Shown here in pieces: positions 34,950 to 43,314 of a stretch of 64,000 nt of DNA. This DNA comes from Streptomyces flavidovirens DSM 40150. Its GTDB lineage: Bacteria; Actinomycetota; Actinomycetes; Streptomycetales; Streptomycetaceae. Position 1 is the stretch's first letter. The number at the start of each line of letters is the position of its first letter. The translations under genes and the position numbers were made by a program. The notes under the pieces were generated by a model that was not told where the DNA came from, searched no databases, and was given only the letters and a program-made list of their open reading frames with translations. The stretch lies in NCBI RefSeq assembly GCF_000429085.1, contig NZ_AUBE01000026.1, forward strand, positions 16,729 to 80,728, read 5' to 3'.

Positions 34950-36335
34950 TCAGTCGAACCGCGCGGCGAGCAGCACGATGTCGTCCGCCGAGTCCGCCGT
35001 GCCGGCGCCGTTGGGCAGCAGGGTGCGCAGTACGTGGTCGGTGATTGCTTCCGGGTCGTTCCTGGCGGTCCTGGGCACACTGGCGGCGGCCGCGTGCAGC
35101 CGTGCGAAGGCACGGTCCATGGGGTCGCCGGTGCGCTGGAGCAGCCCGTCGGTGTAGAGCAGCATCGTTTCGCCGGGTGCGGGTGAGAGTTCCACGCTCG
35201 GTGCTTCCCAGCAGGACAGCATGCCCAGTGGCGCGGAGAGCGAGGTCTCGACGTATTCGGTGCGCCGGTCGCCGATGATCAGTGGGGGGCTGTGTCCGGC
35301 GCCGGCCAGCACGATCTTGCGCTGGGCCGGTTCGCAGTACGCGAAGAGGGCGGTGGCCGACCTGGCCGGTTCGGTGAGCCGCAGGAGCAGTTCGAGGTCG
35401 GACAGTACGGCGACGGGGTCCTCGCCCTCCATGACGGCGTACGCCCGGAGGCCGGCCCGCAGCCGTCCCATCGCGGCGAGCGCGCCGGCGCCCGATCCCG
35501 AGACGGATCCGACGGCGAGCCCCAGAGCGCCTTCGGGCAGCGGCAGGGCGTCGTACCAGTCGCCGCCGCCGTGGGGTCCGGTGCGGTGGCGGGCGGCGAG
35601 GTGTACTCCGGGGACGCGGGGCAGTCTGCTGGGGAGCAGTTCCGCGGCGAGCGTCGCCACTTGTGCGCGGGCGCGTTCCAGTTCCAGCAGGCGGGCCAGG
35701 TGTTCGGCGGCGTAGCGCGCGTAGAGGCCCGCGAGGTGGCGCCGGCGTTCGGCGGGTTCGGCCGGTTCGTCGTACAGCCAGACGGCGGCACCGAGCCGCC
35801 CGGACGTTTCGGTGGTCAGGGGCAGGGCGTAACTGGCGGCGTATCCCAGGCGTGCGGCGACTTCGCGGTGGCGCGGGTCGAGTCCGGCTTCGCCGAGGAG
35901 GTCGGGATGGGCGATCTCGCTGGGGCGGGGGCTGCCGGGGAGCCCGTCGAGGAGCCGTCCGTACGACGTGGAGCCGCGCGGCACGGTCTCGATGTGGCCG
36001 AGGTCGGCGCGGGCGAGGCCGAGGCCGACGGTGGTGGGCGGGCCGAGTTCGCCGGCCGGCTCCAGGACGACGAGGCCGCGGCGGGCGCCCACGAGGGCGG
36101 CGCCGGCGCGGAGCAGTTCGTGCAGTGCGCTGTCGAGGGTGTGGGTGCGGACCAGGCGTTCGGTGAGTTCGTGGAGGGTCGTGAGGTCGGAGACCCAGCC
36201 CGCGAGCCGGTCCTGAAGCACCGCGCCGGCGGCGGCGGGTGGGGCAGGGGGAGACGGGTGGGGCGCGACAGTGTGCGTGGGGGGAGGAACCACTGGATCG
36301 ATTCCAGCCACTTTCGGCACGTGAGGGGCGCTCAT
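34950..36335 (-). CDS. GAF-SpoIIE (PP2C-type) serine phosphatase
   Basis: A 461-residue regulator. A Pro/His-rich N-terminus precedes a GAF-like domain (about residues 50-215) and a C-terminal SpoIIE/RsbU PP2C domain. The domain shows GGGDWYDALPLPEG and the final DDIVLLAARFD that carries metal ligands. Such proteins dephosphorylate STAS anti-anti-sigma factors. The ATG at 36335 is preferred because the in-frame codons upstream (from ATG 36389 back) have low GC at third positions and read like promoter DNA. The anti-sigma-like proteins at 32891 and 39770 are candidate partners. Confidence 0.85.
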   Translation of the reverse strand: MSAPHVPKVAGIDPVVPPPTHTVAPHPSPPAPPAAAGAVLQDRLAGWVSDLTTLHELTERLVRTHTLDSALHELLRAGAALVGARRGLVVLEPAGELGPPTTVGLGLARADLGHIETVPRGSTSYGRLLDGLPGSPRPSEIAHPDLLGEAGLDPRHREVAARLGYAASYALPLTTETSGRLGAAVWLYDEPAEPAERRRHLAGLYARYAAEHLARLLELERARAQVATLAAELLPSRLPRVPGVHLAARHRTGPHGGGDWYDALPLPEGALGLAVGSVSGSGAGALAAMGRLRAGLRAYAVMEGEDPVAVLSDLELLLRLTEPARSATALFAYCEPAQRKIVLAGAGHSPPLIIGDRRTEYVETSLSAPLGMLSCWEAPSVELSPAPGETMLLYTDGLLQRTGDPMDRAFARLHAAAASVPRTARNDPEAITDHVLRTLLPNGAGTADSADDIVLLAARFD

Positions 36336-36897
36336 GATCGCGGACTTTCCCGCTGGTGCGTTTTGCTCAATAGCATCGCAAACCCCCATGTCATTCTGCG
36401 CCGCTATCAATGCATCCACATGTACACGCACAAGTAAGGGGATGTCCAGCATTGTCAACGTGGGACTCTTGGTGTCTGTGGGATAGCCAACTTGGCCTAA
36501 AAATGCCACACGCGGCAGTAATTTGCGATCGACTGAGGGCGTTCGACAGCGCGTCATATCGACCGCGCTGGGTACGTAATCGGTGATGGCCAGGGGCAGT
36601 TGGGACCGCCCGGAACCTGGCGGCGGGCCTGGGCGTCTTAACCGCCGTGGGCCGCGTCCCATCCCCGAGTAGCGGGACAGCACCACTACGGATCTGCTTC
36701 GGATCAGTTCAGCGCCATGCGTGCGCCACCCTCCGCTACGTTTCACGCCCGGCCCCAACGGGCTGCCCGTGCCGCAGGCTGAAAATGCGGCGAAGCACCA
36801 CCAGTACGCAGCCAGTACGTGACGTGCACGCTCAGTGAAGATATGCACACATGGTGTGATATGGACCTCGGCGTTCAACGGAAAGGAACGAGCGCTC
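36336..36897. other. Divergent intergenic region, promoter-bearing
   Basis: A 562-base gap between the SpoIIE-type phosphatase (minus) and the prim-pol-like gene (plus). GC content is clearly lower than in the genes, especially 36350-36600, as usual for Streptomyces promoters. No repeat, RNA gene or convincing operator was recognised, and no frame has coding-like codon use. Confidence 0.6.
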
Positions 36898-37641
36898 ATG
36901 CGCGAGATCCCCGGAAAGCGACGCGGGCTCCTCCGGTTCCGGCGAAGTGAGGGGCCTGCCCAGCTCGGCGCGGCGCTGACCTGTGCCACCGCCTGGCAGT
37001 GGCCCGTGCTCCCCGGAGTGGGCCTGAAAGCATCCAATGGCCGCGGCAGAGGCAGCGGCGGCGGCGCGGGGCAGAGCTGTGCCTGCCCCGATCCCGAATG
37101 CGTGGTTCCCGGCGCGCACCCCTTCGATCCGGGCGTTCTCGCCGCCACCACCGACGAACGCATGATCCGCTGGTGGTGGACCAACCGGCCGACGGCGCCG
37201 GTCGTGCTGGCCACCGGCGGGGCGGCGCCGTGCGCGATCAGCCTCCCCGCGGTCGCCGGCGCGGTGGCGCTGACGGCGCTCGACGGCATGGGTATGCGCC
37301 TGGGCCCGGTCGTCGCGACCGCGACCCGCTGGTCGCTGCTGGTCGCCCCGTACTCCCTGGAGCGGCTCGGGGAGCTGCTGTACGCCAAGGACCGGGTGCC
37401 CAGTTCGCTGCGTTTCCACGGGCAGGGCGGCTATCTGGTGCTTCCGCCCTCGCAGACGGGGGCCGGGCAGGTGTGGTGGGAGCGGGAGCCGTCCGTCACG
37501 GGCTCTCCGCTCCGTCCGGGCAGGGCGGAGCCCATCGCCGGTTCGGCCGCACCCTGGCTGCCGGACGTCGAGGCGGTCGTGGACGCGCTGGTCGCGGCGA
37601 GCAACGGCGCACCGGACGGCGGCAGCCGGCTCGCGTACTGA
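36898..37641 (+). CDS. Short bifunctional DNA primase/polymerase-like protein
   Basis: A 247-residue protein with the look of the prim-pol (PF09250) family used by mobile elements. It has AALTCATAWQWPVLPGVGLK at the N-terminus, a CACPDPECVVPGAHPFDP metal-type cysteine cluster, and ATTDERMIRWWWTNRPTAPVVLATG. It lacks a helicase half and the catalytic DxD pair (LDLD-type) is not obvious, so enzymatic activity is doubtful. The ATG at 36898 follows a GAAAGGAACG ribosome site. It lies outside the integrative element, whose own prim-pol is at 46752; this may be a domesticated relative. Confidence 0.75.
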   Translation: MREIPGKRRGLLRFRRSEGPAQLGAALTCATAWQWPVLPGVGLKASNGRGRGSGGGAGQSCACPDPECVVPGAHPFDPGVLAATTDERMIRWWWTNRPTAPVVLATGGAAPCAISLPAVAGAVALTALDGMGMRLGPVVATATRWSLLVAPYSLERLGELLYAKDRVPSSLRFHGQGGYLVLPPSQTGAGQVWWEREPSVTGSPLRPGRAEPIAGSAAPWLPDVEAVVDALVAASNGAPDGGSRLAY

Positions 37642-37844
37642 GTACGCGTTCCCCAGGGACGCGGAAGCCGGCGGCGGCGGTCTTGCACGAAGACGCCCCG
37701 CCGGCTCACTCGTACGGGTGTGAGCGGACCGGTGTTCCGGGGCGACTGGGCGCGGCTCCCGTGCCGGGGGTCATCCGTCGATATCTTCGGCCCACCGTCA
37801 AGAACTTCCGGCAGCCGACAGGTGGGACCGCCTTGAATCTCCGC

Positions 37845-38411
37845 ATGACCGGGCTCGCGGCCGTCGTGGTGTTCACCGCCCTGCTGCCGCTGGCCGGCGC
37901 GTCCGCGGAACCCGAGCCCGTGCCCGCACCCGACGACGCCAAGGCGGCTCCCGCGACCGCCGCCGGGAACGCCCCTGCCTCTGCGCCCGTCCCTGCCCCT
38001 GCCCCTGCCCCTGTCCCTGTCCCCGCCCCTGCCCCTGCCTCTGTCCCTTCGCCCGGCTCCTTGGGCGACGCGTCCGCGCAGTGCGGCCCGGAGCTCAGCT
38101 CCCCGGAAGGCGTCGAGGGCCAGACCTGCGTGCTGACCGAGCGCGGCAGTACGTGGGCGCGTACGTACTACCGCAATGCGACGGGGGCGGAACTCCGCGC
38201 CGTACTCGCACTGATGGGGCCTGCCGGCCGGACCGTTCAGATGCATTGCGCGGTGAGCGCGGAGGACGAACCGGGGGTGTGCGAAACACCGCGTGAGCCT
38301 TCGCGCGGAAAAGCCGCTGAATATTCGGCGGTGTCGGAGTTCGCCGCGGCGGGAGACGGGCCGTTGCTGCTGCGCTCCGGGAGCAACTCGCCCGCGCCTG
38401 CGCCCCGTTGA
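37845..38411 (+). CDS. Secreted Pro/Ala-rich protein of unknown function
   Basis: A 188-residue exported protein. A signal peptide (TGLAAVVVFTALLPLAGASA) is followed by about 50 residues of PAPAPVPV repeats, then a small globular domain with three cysteines (CGPEL, GQTCVLTERG, HCAVSAEDEPGVC). The repeat could span the cell wall. The start may instead be the in-frame TTG at 37833, which has a better placed AGGTGGG site. No family recognised. Confidence 0.7.
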   Translation: MTGLAAVVVFTALLPLAGASAEPEPVPAPDDAKAAPATAAGNAPASAPVPAPAPAPVPVPAPAPASVPSPGSLGDASAQCGPELSSPEGVEGQTCVLTERGSTWARTYYRNATGAELRAVLALMGPAGRTVQMHCAVSAEDEPGVCETPREPSRGKAAEYSAVSEFAAAGDGPLLLRSGSNSPAPAPR

Positions 38412-38456
38412 CCGGTCGGTACGACACCTGACGGGCCGGGGCGGGGATAAGAAAGA

Positions 38457-38494
38457 CCCGGCCGCTGGCGACGGGGGATGCACCAGCGACCGGG
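38457..38494. terminator. Bidirectional hairpin terminator
   Basis: Arms CCCGGCCGCTGG (38457-38468) and CCAGCGACCGGG (38483-38494) pair with one mismatch around a 14-base loop, between the convergent secreted-protein and SEC-C genes. Confidence 0.75.
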
Positions 38495-38619
38495 CACTTA
38501 GAACGGTAACAAGAGATCTGCGGTTGGCAAATTCGATCTCCCTTATTCAGACAGGGATTTACCTGCCGATTGGAGAGTTGTGACCGGAGTCACCGATCAA
38601 CCGACAGAAACTGTCGCCG

Positions 38620-39594
38620 TCAGCTCAGTGTCACCTGCCGGTTGGTGAGACCGCCCCGCGCACGGCGCTCCTCCGAGGTCAGCGGCGCGTCGGAAGCCAG
38701 AGCCGCGGCGAGCCGTTCGGCGAACTGAGCGGCGGGCTTTTCCACGTCCTGCGCCCCTGTCCCGCTCGGCAGGTCCCAGACCGGAACCATCAGTCCGTGC
38801 GCGCGGAAGGAGCCGACGAGACGGGTGCCTTCGCCGAGGGACGACGTACCGGCGGCGTGCAGTCGCGCGAGCGCGTCGAGGAGCTGGTCCTCGGCATACG
38901 GCATGACCCAGCGCAGGTGGTTCTTGTCGGGCGTCTCGCACCAGTACGCGGCGTCGACACCGGTCAGCCTCACGGTGGGGATCGCGGCGGCGTTGGCGCG
39001 CTCCAGGGAGGCGCTCACCTCGGGCGCCGCGTTCTGCGCGTCGGGCACCCAGAACTCGAAGCCGGTGTGCACCTCGGGCTCGAAGGGTGCGTCCGCGTCG
39101 AGCAGGTCCTGGAGGCGCGGACCGTCCGCCGGGGCGCGCTCCGCCGCGACCGGCGTACCCGGCTTGGCGGTCAGCGCGCGCAGCAGGGTGTCCGCGAGGT
39201 CGCGGCTGAGGTCACCGGAGGGGGTGTCGTTCTGCAGGCCGAGCAGGACGGAGCCGTCGTCGCGGCGCAGGGCGGGCCAGGCCATCGGCAGTACGGTCGC
39301 CAGCGTGACGGAGGGGACGCCGTCGGGCAGCCCGTCCTTCAGCGTCAGCTCCGCCGTGGCGGCGGGCACCAGCTCGCGCAGGGCGACCCAGTCGCTCTCG
39401 CCGGCCAGGCCCTCGAAGGGGCGCTGGACCAGTTCGGTGACGGCGTGCGCGGCCGCACGGCCGTGGCAGGCCTTGTAGCGACGGCCGGAACCGCACGGGC
39501 AGGGCTCGCGGGCCCCGACGACCGGCACCTCCCCGTCGGCCACCTGGGCCTGCGGCTTGGTACCCCTTGCGGGCTGGGGGCGCTTCTTGGCCAT
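38620..39594 (-). CDS. SEC-C motif protein (DUF5926-like)
   Basis: A 324-residue cytoplasmic protein. Near the N-terminus it has the SEC-C zinc motif EPCPCGSGRRYKACHG (CxCx8CH), the same zinc element found at the SecA C-terminus. A long domain follows without known catalytic motif. It fits the actinobacterial DUF5926 family. Start at ATG 39594 (MAKKRPQPARG), within a longer frame from 39615. Function unknown. Confidence 0.85.
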   Translation of the reverse strand: MAKKRPQPARGTKPQAQVADGEVPVVGAREPCPCGSGRRYKACHGRAAAHAVTELVQRPFEGLAGESDWVALRELVPAATAELTLKDGLPDGVPSVTLATVLPMAWPALRRDDGSVLLGLQNDTPSGDLSRDLADTLLRALTAKPGTPVAAERAPADGPRLQDLLDADAPFEPEVHTGFEFWVPDAQNAAPEVSASLERANAAAIPTVRLTGVDAAYWCETPDKNHLRWVMPYAEDQLLDALARLHAAGTSSLGEGTRLVGSFRAHGLMVPVWDLPSGTGAQDVEKPAAQFAERLAAALASDAPLTSEERRARGGLTNRQVTLS

Positions 39595-39769
39595 GGCTTG
39601 GCTTCTCCCGTTCACGGCAGTGCTGTGTCGGGCGCGAGCCTAGCCGCTGAGCCGGCTGCGGCGAGGACCGGCCGAGCCGTACGAGGCCGTACGACGCCGG
39701 ATGAAGCCGTACGAGGCCGGACGGCGTCAGCGAAGCGAAGTCAGAACGACGGCAGCGAAGTCAGTCGAG
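39595..39769. repeat. Repeat-rich spacer
   Basis: The 175-base gap contains imperfect repeats of GCCGTACGAGGCC (39676-39720) and the start of a GTCGAGTCA/G tandem array at 39762-39796 that runs into the C-terminal codons of the next gene. No gene seen. Confidence 0.6.
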
Positions 39770-40306
39770 TCAGTCGAGTCGGTCGAGTCGGTCGAAATCT
39801 TCCAACGCGTCCGTGAAGTCCAGCCCGGACCCGGGGACCACGACGCGCGCGGCGAAGTCCTCGCGCCGGTGCCCCTCGGTGACGTTGACCCACACGGTGA
39901 CCTCGCCGGTCGAGCTGTCCCGTACGCCCCAGTCCTGTGCCAGTGCCGTGATGATGTTGAGCCCTCGGCCGCCGCGCGCGGTGACCGAGGGCGTGGCCGG
40001 AACCGGTCGGGTCGGACCACCTCCGTCCGTAACCTCGACGGTCAGCCTGCCTGTTGAGTCGACGCGCCATGCGGCACGGATGTCACCGTCGCCGACCTCC
40101 GCCTGGCCCAGGGGCCTGCCATGACGGCAGGAATTGCTGAGCAGTTCGGAAAGGATCAGTACGGCATCGTCGATGACCGAATCGGACACCCCGTTGATGC
40201 GCAGTTCGTCGCGCATACGGCGTCTTGCTTCGCCCACGCCCGCAGGGCCATGGGGTACGGCCATGCTCGACGACGTGGGCACTTCCCGTGCCACCACAAA
40301 CGCCAC
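39770..40306 (-). CDS. Anti-sigma-type ATP-binding protein (HATPase_c)
   Basis: A 178-residue GHKL-fold protein. The N-box is DAVLILSELLSNSCRHGRPL; the G1 box VTDGGGPTRP is degenerate, and the G2 region is TARGGRGLNIITALAQDWG. It resembles RsbW-type regulators common in Streptomyces and may inhibit a sigma factor. Its last codons (DFDRLDRLD) fall in a 9-bp repeat array, so the C-terminus length could vary between strains. Start is GTG 40306. Confidence 0.85.
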   Translation of the reverse strand: MAFVVAREVPTSSSMAVPHGPAGVGEARRRMRDELRINGVSDSVIDDAVLILSELLSNSCRHGRPLGQAEVGDGDIRAAWRVDSTGRLTVEVTDGGGPTRPVPATPSVTARGGRGLNIITALAQDWGVRDSSTGEVTVWVNVTEGHRREDFAARVVVPGSGLDFTDALEDFDRLDRLD

Positions 40307-40445
40307 CCCCGAGACCTCCTTCGCCCCACGCCACGGAGTGAATGCCCCAATGGCCTGGACCGGAAACCGGCCAGGCGCCGGTCAGTGACGCACTCGTAAC
40401 GATCTAATGCGGCCGAACGCGCCGGTGCACTCCCTGTGGCGGCTG

Positions 40446-41264
40446 TTATGAGCGTCCCAGTTGGGACAAAACCTGCTTCGGGCGGTTTGTAATGATCGCT
40501 TCCACACCGAGGCGCACGCAGAGATCGACGTCCTCGGGCTCGTTCACCGTCCAGACGTGCACGCGGTGGCCCGCGCGGTGCAGCCGCGCGATGTAGCCGG
40601 GGTGGTTGCGGACGATCCGGATGCCGGGGCCCGCGATGTGCGAGCCGGCCGGGAGCCGTCCGTCGCGCAGGCGCGGCGAGACGTACTGCATCAGGTAGAC
40701 CGTCGGGATGGCGGGCGCGGCGGCCGCCACCCGGTGCAGCGAGCGCGCCGAGAAGCTCATGATGCGTACGGGCGAGGGTTCGCCGGCCGGGGGCGTGTCG
40801 AAGCCGAAGCGCTTCAGCAGGTGGAGGAGCCGTTCCTCGACCCGGCCCGCCCAGCGCGTGGGGTGCTTGGTCTCGATGGCCAGCTCGACGCGGCGCCCGG
40901 CGTCCGAGACCAGTTCGAGGAGGCGCTCCAGCGTGAGTACGGAGGTGAACTCGCCAGGGCTGTGCCCGCGCGCCGGGTCCCAGTCCGGCGATTCCTCGCT
41001 GTCCCGCCAGGAGCCGAAGTCGAGAGCGGCGAGGTCGGCCAGTTCGAGGGCGGAGACGGCGCCGCGGCCGTTCGAGGTGCGGTTCACCCGACGGTCGTGG
41101 ACGCAGACGAGGTGCCCGTCCGCGGTGAGCCGTACATCGCATTCGAGAGCGTCCGCGCCGTCCTCGATCGCCTTCATGTACGCCGCCAGGGTGTGCTCGG
41201 GGGCGTCCTCGGAGGCGCCGCGGTGAGCGACGACCTGGATGGTGTGCTGCCGTGCGTGAGTCAC
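40446..41264 (-). CDS. Glycerophosphodiester phosphodiesterase family protein
   Basis: A 272-residue TIM-barrel enzyme. The opening VVAHRGASEDAPEHTLAAY, followed by DALECDVRLTADGHLVCVHD, gives the catalytic His and the Glu/Asp metal ligands of GDPD; VELAIETKHP supplies the third ligand. HVWTVNEPEDVDLCVRLGVEAIITNRP closes the barrel in the normal way. No signal peptide is seen, so it is likely cytoplasmic, hydrolysing glycerophosphodiesters to glycerol-3-phosphate. Confidence 0.94.
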   Translation of the reverse strand: MTHARQHTIQVVAHRGASEDAPEHTLAAYMKAIEDGADALECDVRLTADGHLVCVHDRRVNRTSNGRGAVSALELADLAALDFGSWRDSEESPDWDPARGHSPGEFTSVLTLERLLELVSDAGRRVELAIETKHPTRWAGRVEERLLHLLKRFGFDTPPAGEPSPVRIMSFSARSLHRVAAAAPAIPTVYLMQYVSPRLRDGRLPAGSHIAGPGIRIVRNHPGYIARLHRAGHRVHVWTVNEPEDVDLCVRLGVEAIITNRPKQVLSQLGRS

Positions 41265-41438
41265 CGCGTCATGGTGTCACCGCGGATGGGTAGGCGAGAA
41301 AACGTGTCCTGGGAACGGCCGGTCGGACCTTCTGGGGATGCGGCCGTTTTGTCCGGTGTAAAGGATGTTCCCTGGATGCACAGGAACCGCTTACGGTCCT
41401 CTGATGCGCGGTGGGAAAAGCTGACAGCGGACACTTGC

Positions 41439-41465
41439 ACAGTGGTGACAGTAGTGACAGTGGTG
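41439..41465. repeat. Three 9-bp tandem repeats before the DegP-type gene
   Basis: ACAGTGGTG, ACAGTAGTG, ACAGTGGTG in tandem, 42 bases ahead of the GTG start; together with the following TGACGTTGACC they could be a regulator target or part of the leader. Confidence 0.7.
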
Positions 41466-41506
41466 ACGTTGACCGAGACCGACGTGGGACCGAGGAGAAG
41501 AGAGCT

Positions 41507-43048
41507 GTGAGCACCGAGAACGAGGGCACTGCGGTTCCGGCCGCCCCTTCAGCACCTCCCGTGCCGGTGGCCGCTCCCGGGCCCGCCTCCGGTTCCACGG
41601 GTACGAATCCGGCGGATCGCGGGCAGGAGCCGGCGTCCCCCGCGCCTGCCCAGCCCGTACACAACCCCACCACGCAGGGACAGACGACGCCCGAGCCTCA
41701 GCCGGGTTACATGCCGGTCCCGCAGCCGCAGCCGCATCCGCATTCACAGGCGCAGTCGCAGTCGCAGGCCGCCGGGCCGGGGGCCCCCGGTCCCGCCACG
41801 GCCACGGGCGGCGCCGGATGGCCACCGCCCCCGCCCGCTCACCCCTACGGCGGCGGTGGCAGCGGCGACGGCGGCGGCCCCGCGTGGGGCGCGCCCATGG
41901 CGCCCGTACCTCCCGCTCCCCGCAGGAAGCGCGCCGGCGGCCTGGTCGCCGGAGTGCTGGCCGCCGCACTGGTCGCGGGCGGTGTCGGCGGTGGCATCGG
42001 GTACTGGGCCGCCGAGCGCAACGACAGCCCGACCGACTCGACGACCGTCTCCGCGTCCGGTGAAACGAAGGACTTCAAGCGCGACGCGGGTACCGTCGCG
42101 GCGGTCGCGGGCAAGGCGCTGCCGAGCGTGGTCACCATCGAGGCGCAGGGCGGCGACGGCGAGGGCGGCACGGGAACCGGCTTCGTCTACGACAAGGAAG
42201 GCCACATCGTCACCAACAACCACGTGGTGGCGTCCGCGGCGGACGGCGGCGAACTGTCCGTCACCTTCTCCAACGGCAAGAAGTACGACGCCGAGGTCGT
42301 CGGCCGCGCGCAGGGCTACGACGTAGCCGTACTGAAGCTGAAGAGCGCCCCTTCCGGCCTCGCCCCGCTGCCGCTGGGTGACTCCGACAAGGTCGCCGTC
42401 GGCGACTCGACGATCGCCATCGGAGCGCCCTTCGGCCTGTCGAACACGGTCACCACCGGCATCATCAGCGCCAAGAACCGCCCCGTGGCCTCGGGCGACG
42501 GCCAGAACAGCAAGGCGTCGTACATGAGCGCCCTGCAGACCGACGCGTCGATCAATCCGGGCAACTCGGGCGGCCCGCTGCTCGACGCGCGCGGCGCCGT
42601 CATCGGCATCAACTCCGCCATCCAGTCGGCCGGCACCGGCGGTTTCGGCCAGTCCCAGGCGGGCTCCATCGGCCTCGGTTTCGCGATCCCGGTCAACCAG
42701 GCGAAGACGGTCGCGGAGCAGCTGATCAAGACCGGCGAGCCGGTCTACCCGGTGATCGGCGCCACGGTCTCCATGGACCCGAAGAGCGACGGCGGCGCGG
42801 TCATCGCGGACCGCGGCACGGGCGGCACCGAGGCGGTCCCGTCGGACAGCCCGGCGGGCAGGGCCGGCCTGAAGGCGGGCGACGTCATCACCAAGCTCGA
42901 CGACCGGGTGATCGACAGCGGCCCGACCCTGATCAGCGAGATCTGGACCCACAAGCCGGGCGACAAGGTCACCCTCACATACGAGCGCGACGGCAAGACG
43001 TCGACGGCCGAAGTCACCCTGGGCCAGCGCAAGGGCGACGACAGCTGA
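41507..43048 (+). CDS. Membrane-anchored DegP/HtrA-type serine protease (S1C, PDZ)
   Basis: A 513-residue protease. The first 130 residues are cytoplasmic, disordered and Pro/Gln/His-rich (QPQPHPHSQAQSQ). One membrane helix (GGLVAGVLAAALVAGG) follows, then an extracytoplasmic trypsin-like domain with the triad His in TNNHVVA, Asp in YDVAVLKL and Ser in INPGNSGGPLL. A C-terminal PDZ domain covers about residues 415-505. It fits an HtrA-type quality control protease. The GTG at 41507 with GAGGAGAAGAGA just upstream is preferred to ATG 41411. It is the last chromosomal gene before the tRNA-Ser attachment site. Confidence 0.93.
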   Translation: MSTENEGTAVPAAPSAPPVPVAAPGPASGSTGTNPADRGQEPASPAPAQPVHNPTTQGQTTPEPQPGYMPVPQPQPHPHSQAQSQSQAAGPGAPGPATATGGAGWPPPPPAHPYGGGGSGDGGGPAWGAPMAPVPPAPRRKRAGGLVAGVLAAALVAGGVGGGIGYWAAERNDSPTDSTTVSASGETKDFKRDAGTVAAVAGKALPSVVTIEAQGGDGEGGTGTGFVYDKEGHIVTNNHVVASAADGGELSVTFSNGKKYDAEVVGRAQGYDVAVLKLKSAPSGLAPLPLGDSDKVAVGDSTIAIGAPFGLSNTVTTGIISAKNRPVASGDGQNSKASYMSALQTDASINPGNSGGPLLDARGAVIGINSAIQSAGTGGFGQSQAGSIGLGFAIPVNQAKTVAEQLIKTGEPVYPVIGATVSMDPKSDGGAVIADRGTGGTEAVPSDSPAGRAGLKAGDVITKLDDRVIDSGPTLISEIWTHKPGDKVTLTYERDGKTSTAEVTLGQRKGDDS

Positions 43049-43091
43049 CCGGCTAGGCTGTTCCTCACGCCACCGCGTGCCGGTGACGCGA

Positions 43092-43178
43092 GGTGGGTTG
43101 CCCGAGCGGCCTAAGGGAACGGTCTTGAAAACCGTCGTGGCAGCGATGTCACCGTGGGTTCAAATCCCACACCCACCG
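43092..43178 (+). tRNA. tRNA-Ser(UGA)
   Basis: An 87-base tRNA with acceptor stem GGTGGGT/ACCCACC, D-arm GCCCGAGCGGCC, anticodon loop CTTGAAA (anticodon TGA at 43126-43128), a long variable arm and T-arm GTGGGTTCAAATCCCAC. CCA is not encoded. The 3' 59 bases belong to the 60-bp attachment repeat, so the integrated element keeps the tRNA gene whole. Confidence 0.97.
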
Positions 43179-43179
43179 C
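43120..43179. other. attL: attL of the integrative element (60-bp direct repeat, left copy)
   Basis: Sixty bases identical to 60681-60740, starting in the 5' side of the tRNA anticodon stem and ending just after the tRNA 3' end. Marks the left junction; site-specific recombination into tRNA genes is normal for tyrosine integrases of AICEs. Confidence 0.95.
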
Positions 43180-43202
43180 ACAGGTCAGAAGCGTTGCAGG
43201 TC

Positions 43203-43238
43203 AGAAGGGGTGCCACCCTCCGGAGTGGCACCCCTTCT
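43203..43238. terminator. Hairpin terminator after tRNA-Ser
   Basis: Perfect 14-bp arms AGAAGGGGTGCCAC / GTGGCACCCCTTCT around an 8-base loop, 25 bases downstream of the tRNA and shared with the convergent int gene. Confidence 0.85.
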
Positions 43239-43314
43239 GCGTTCACCCTGTCTCACCCTTTCTCGCCGGTATCCCAGCTTTGACCAGTGCGTATGGGCCA
43301 TCTGTGGGCCAGGG

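Noticed and set aside
34950..37388. 812-residue phosphatase starting at 37388
   Set aside because: The extension crosses the low-GC divergent promoter gap and lies antisense to the prim-pol-like gene; third-position GC drops upstream of 36335.
39676..39796. CRISPR-like array
   Set aside because: Units are short, vary in spacing and lack unique spacers; part of the array encodes the C-terminus of the neighbouring protein. No cas genes in the window.
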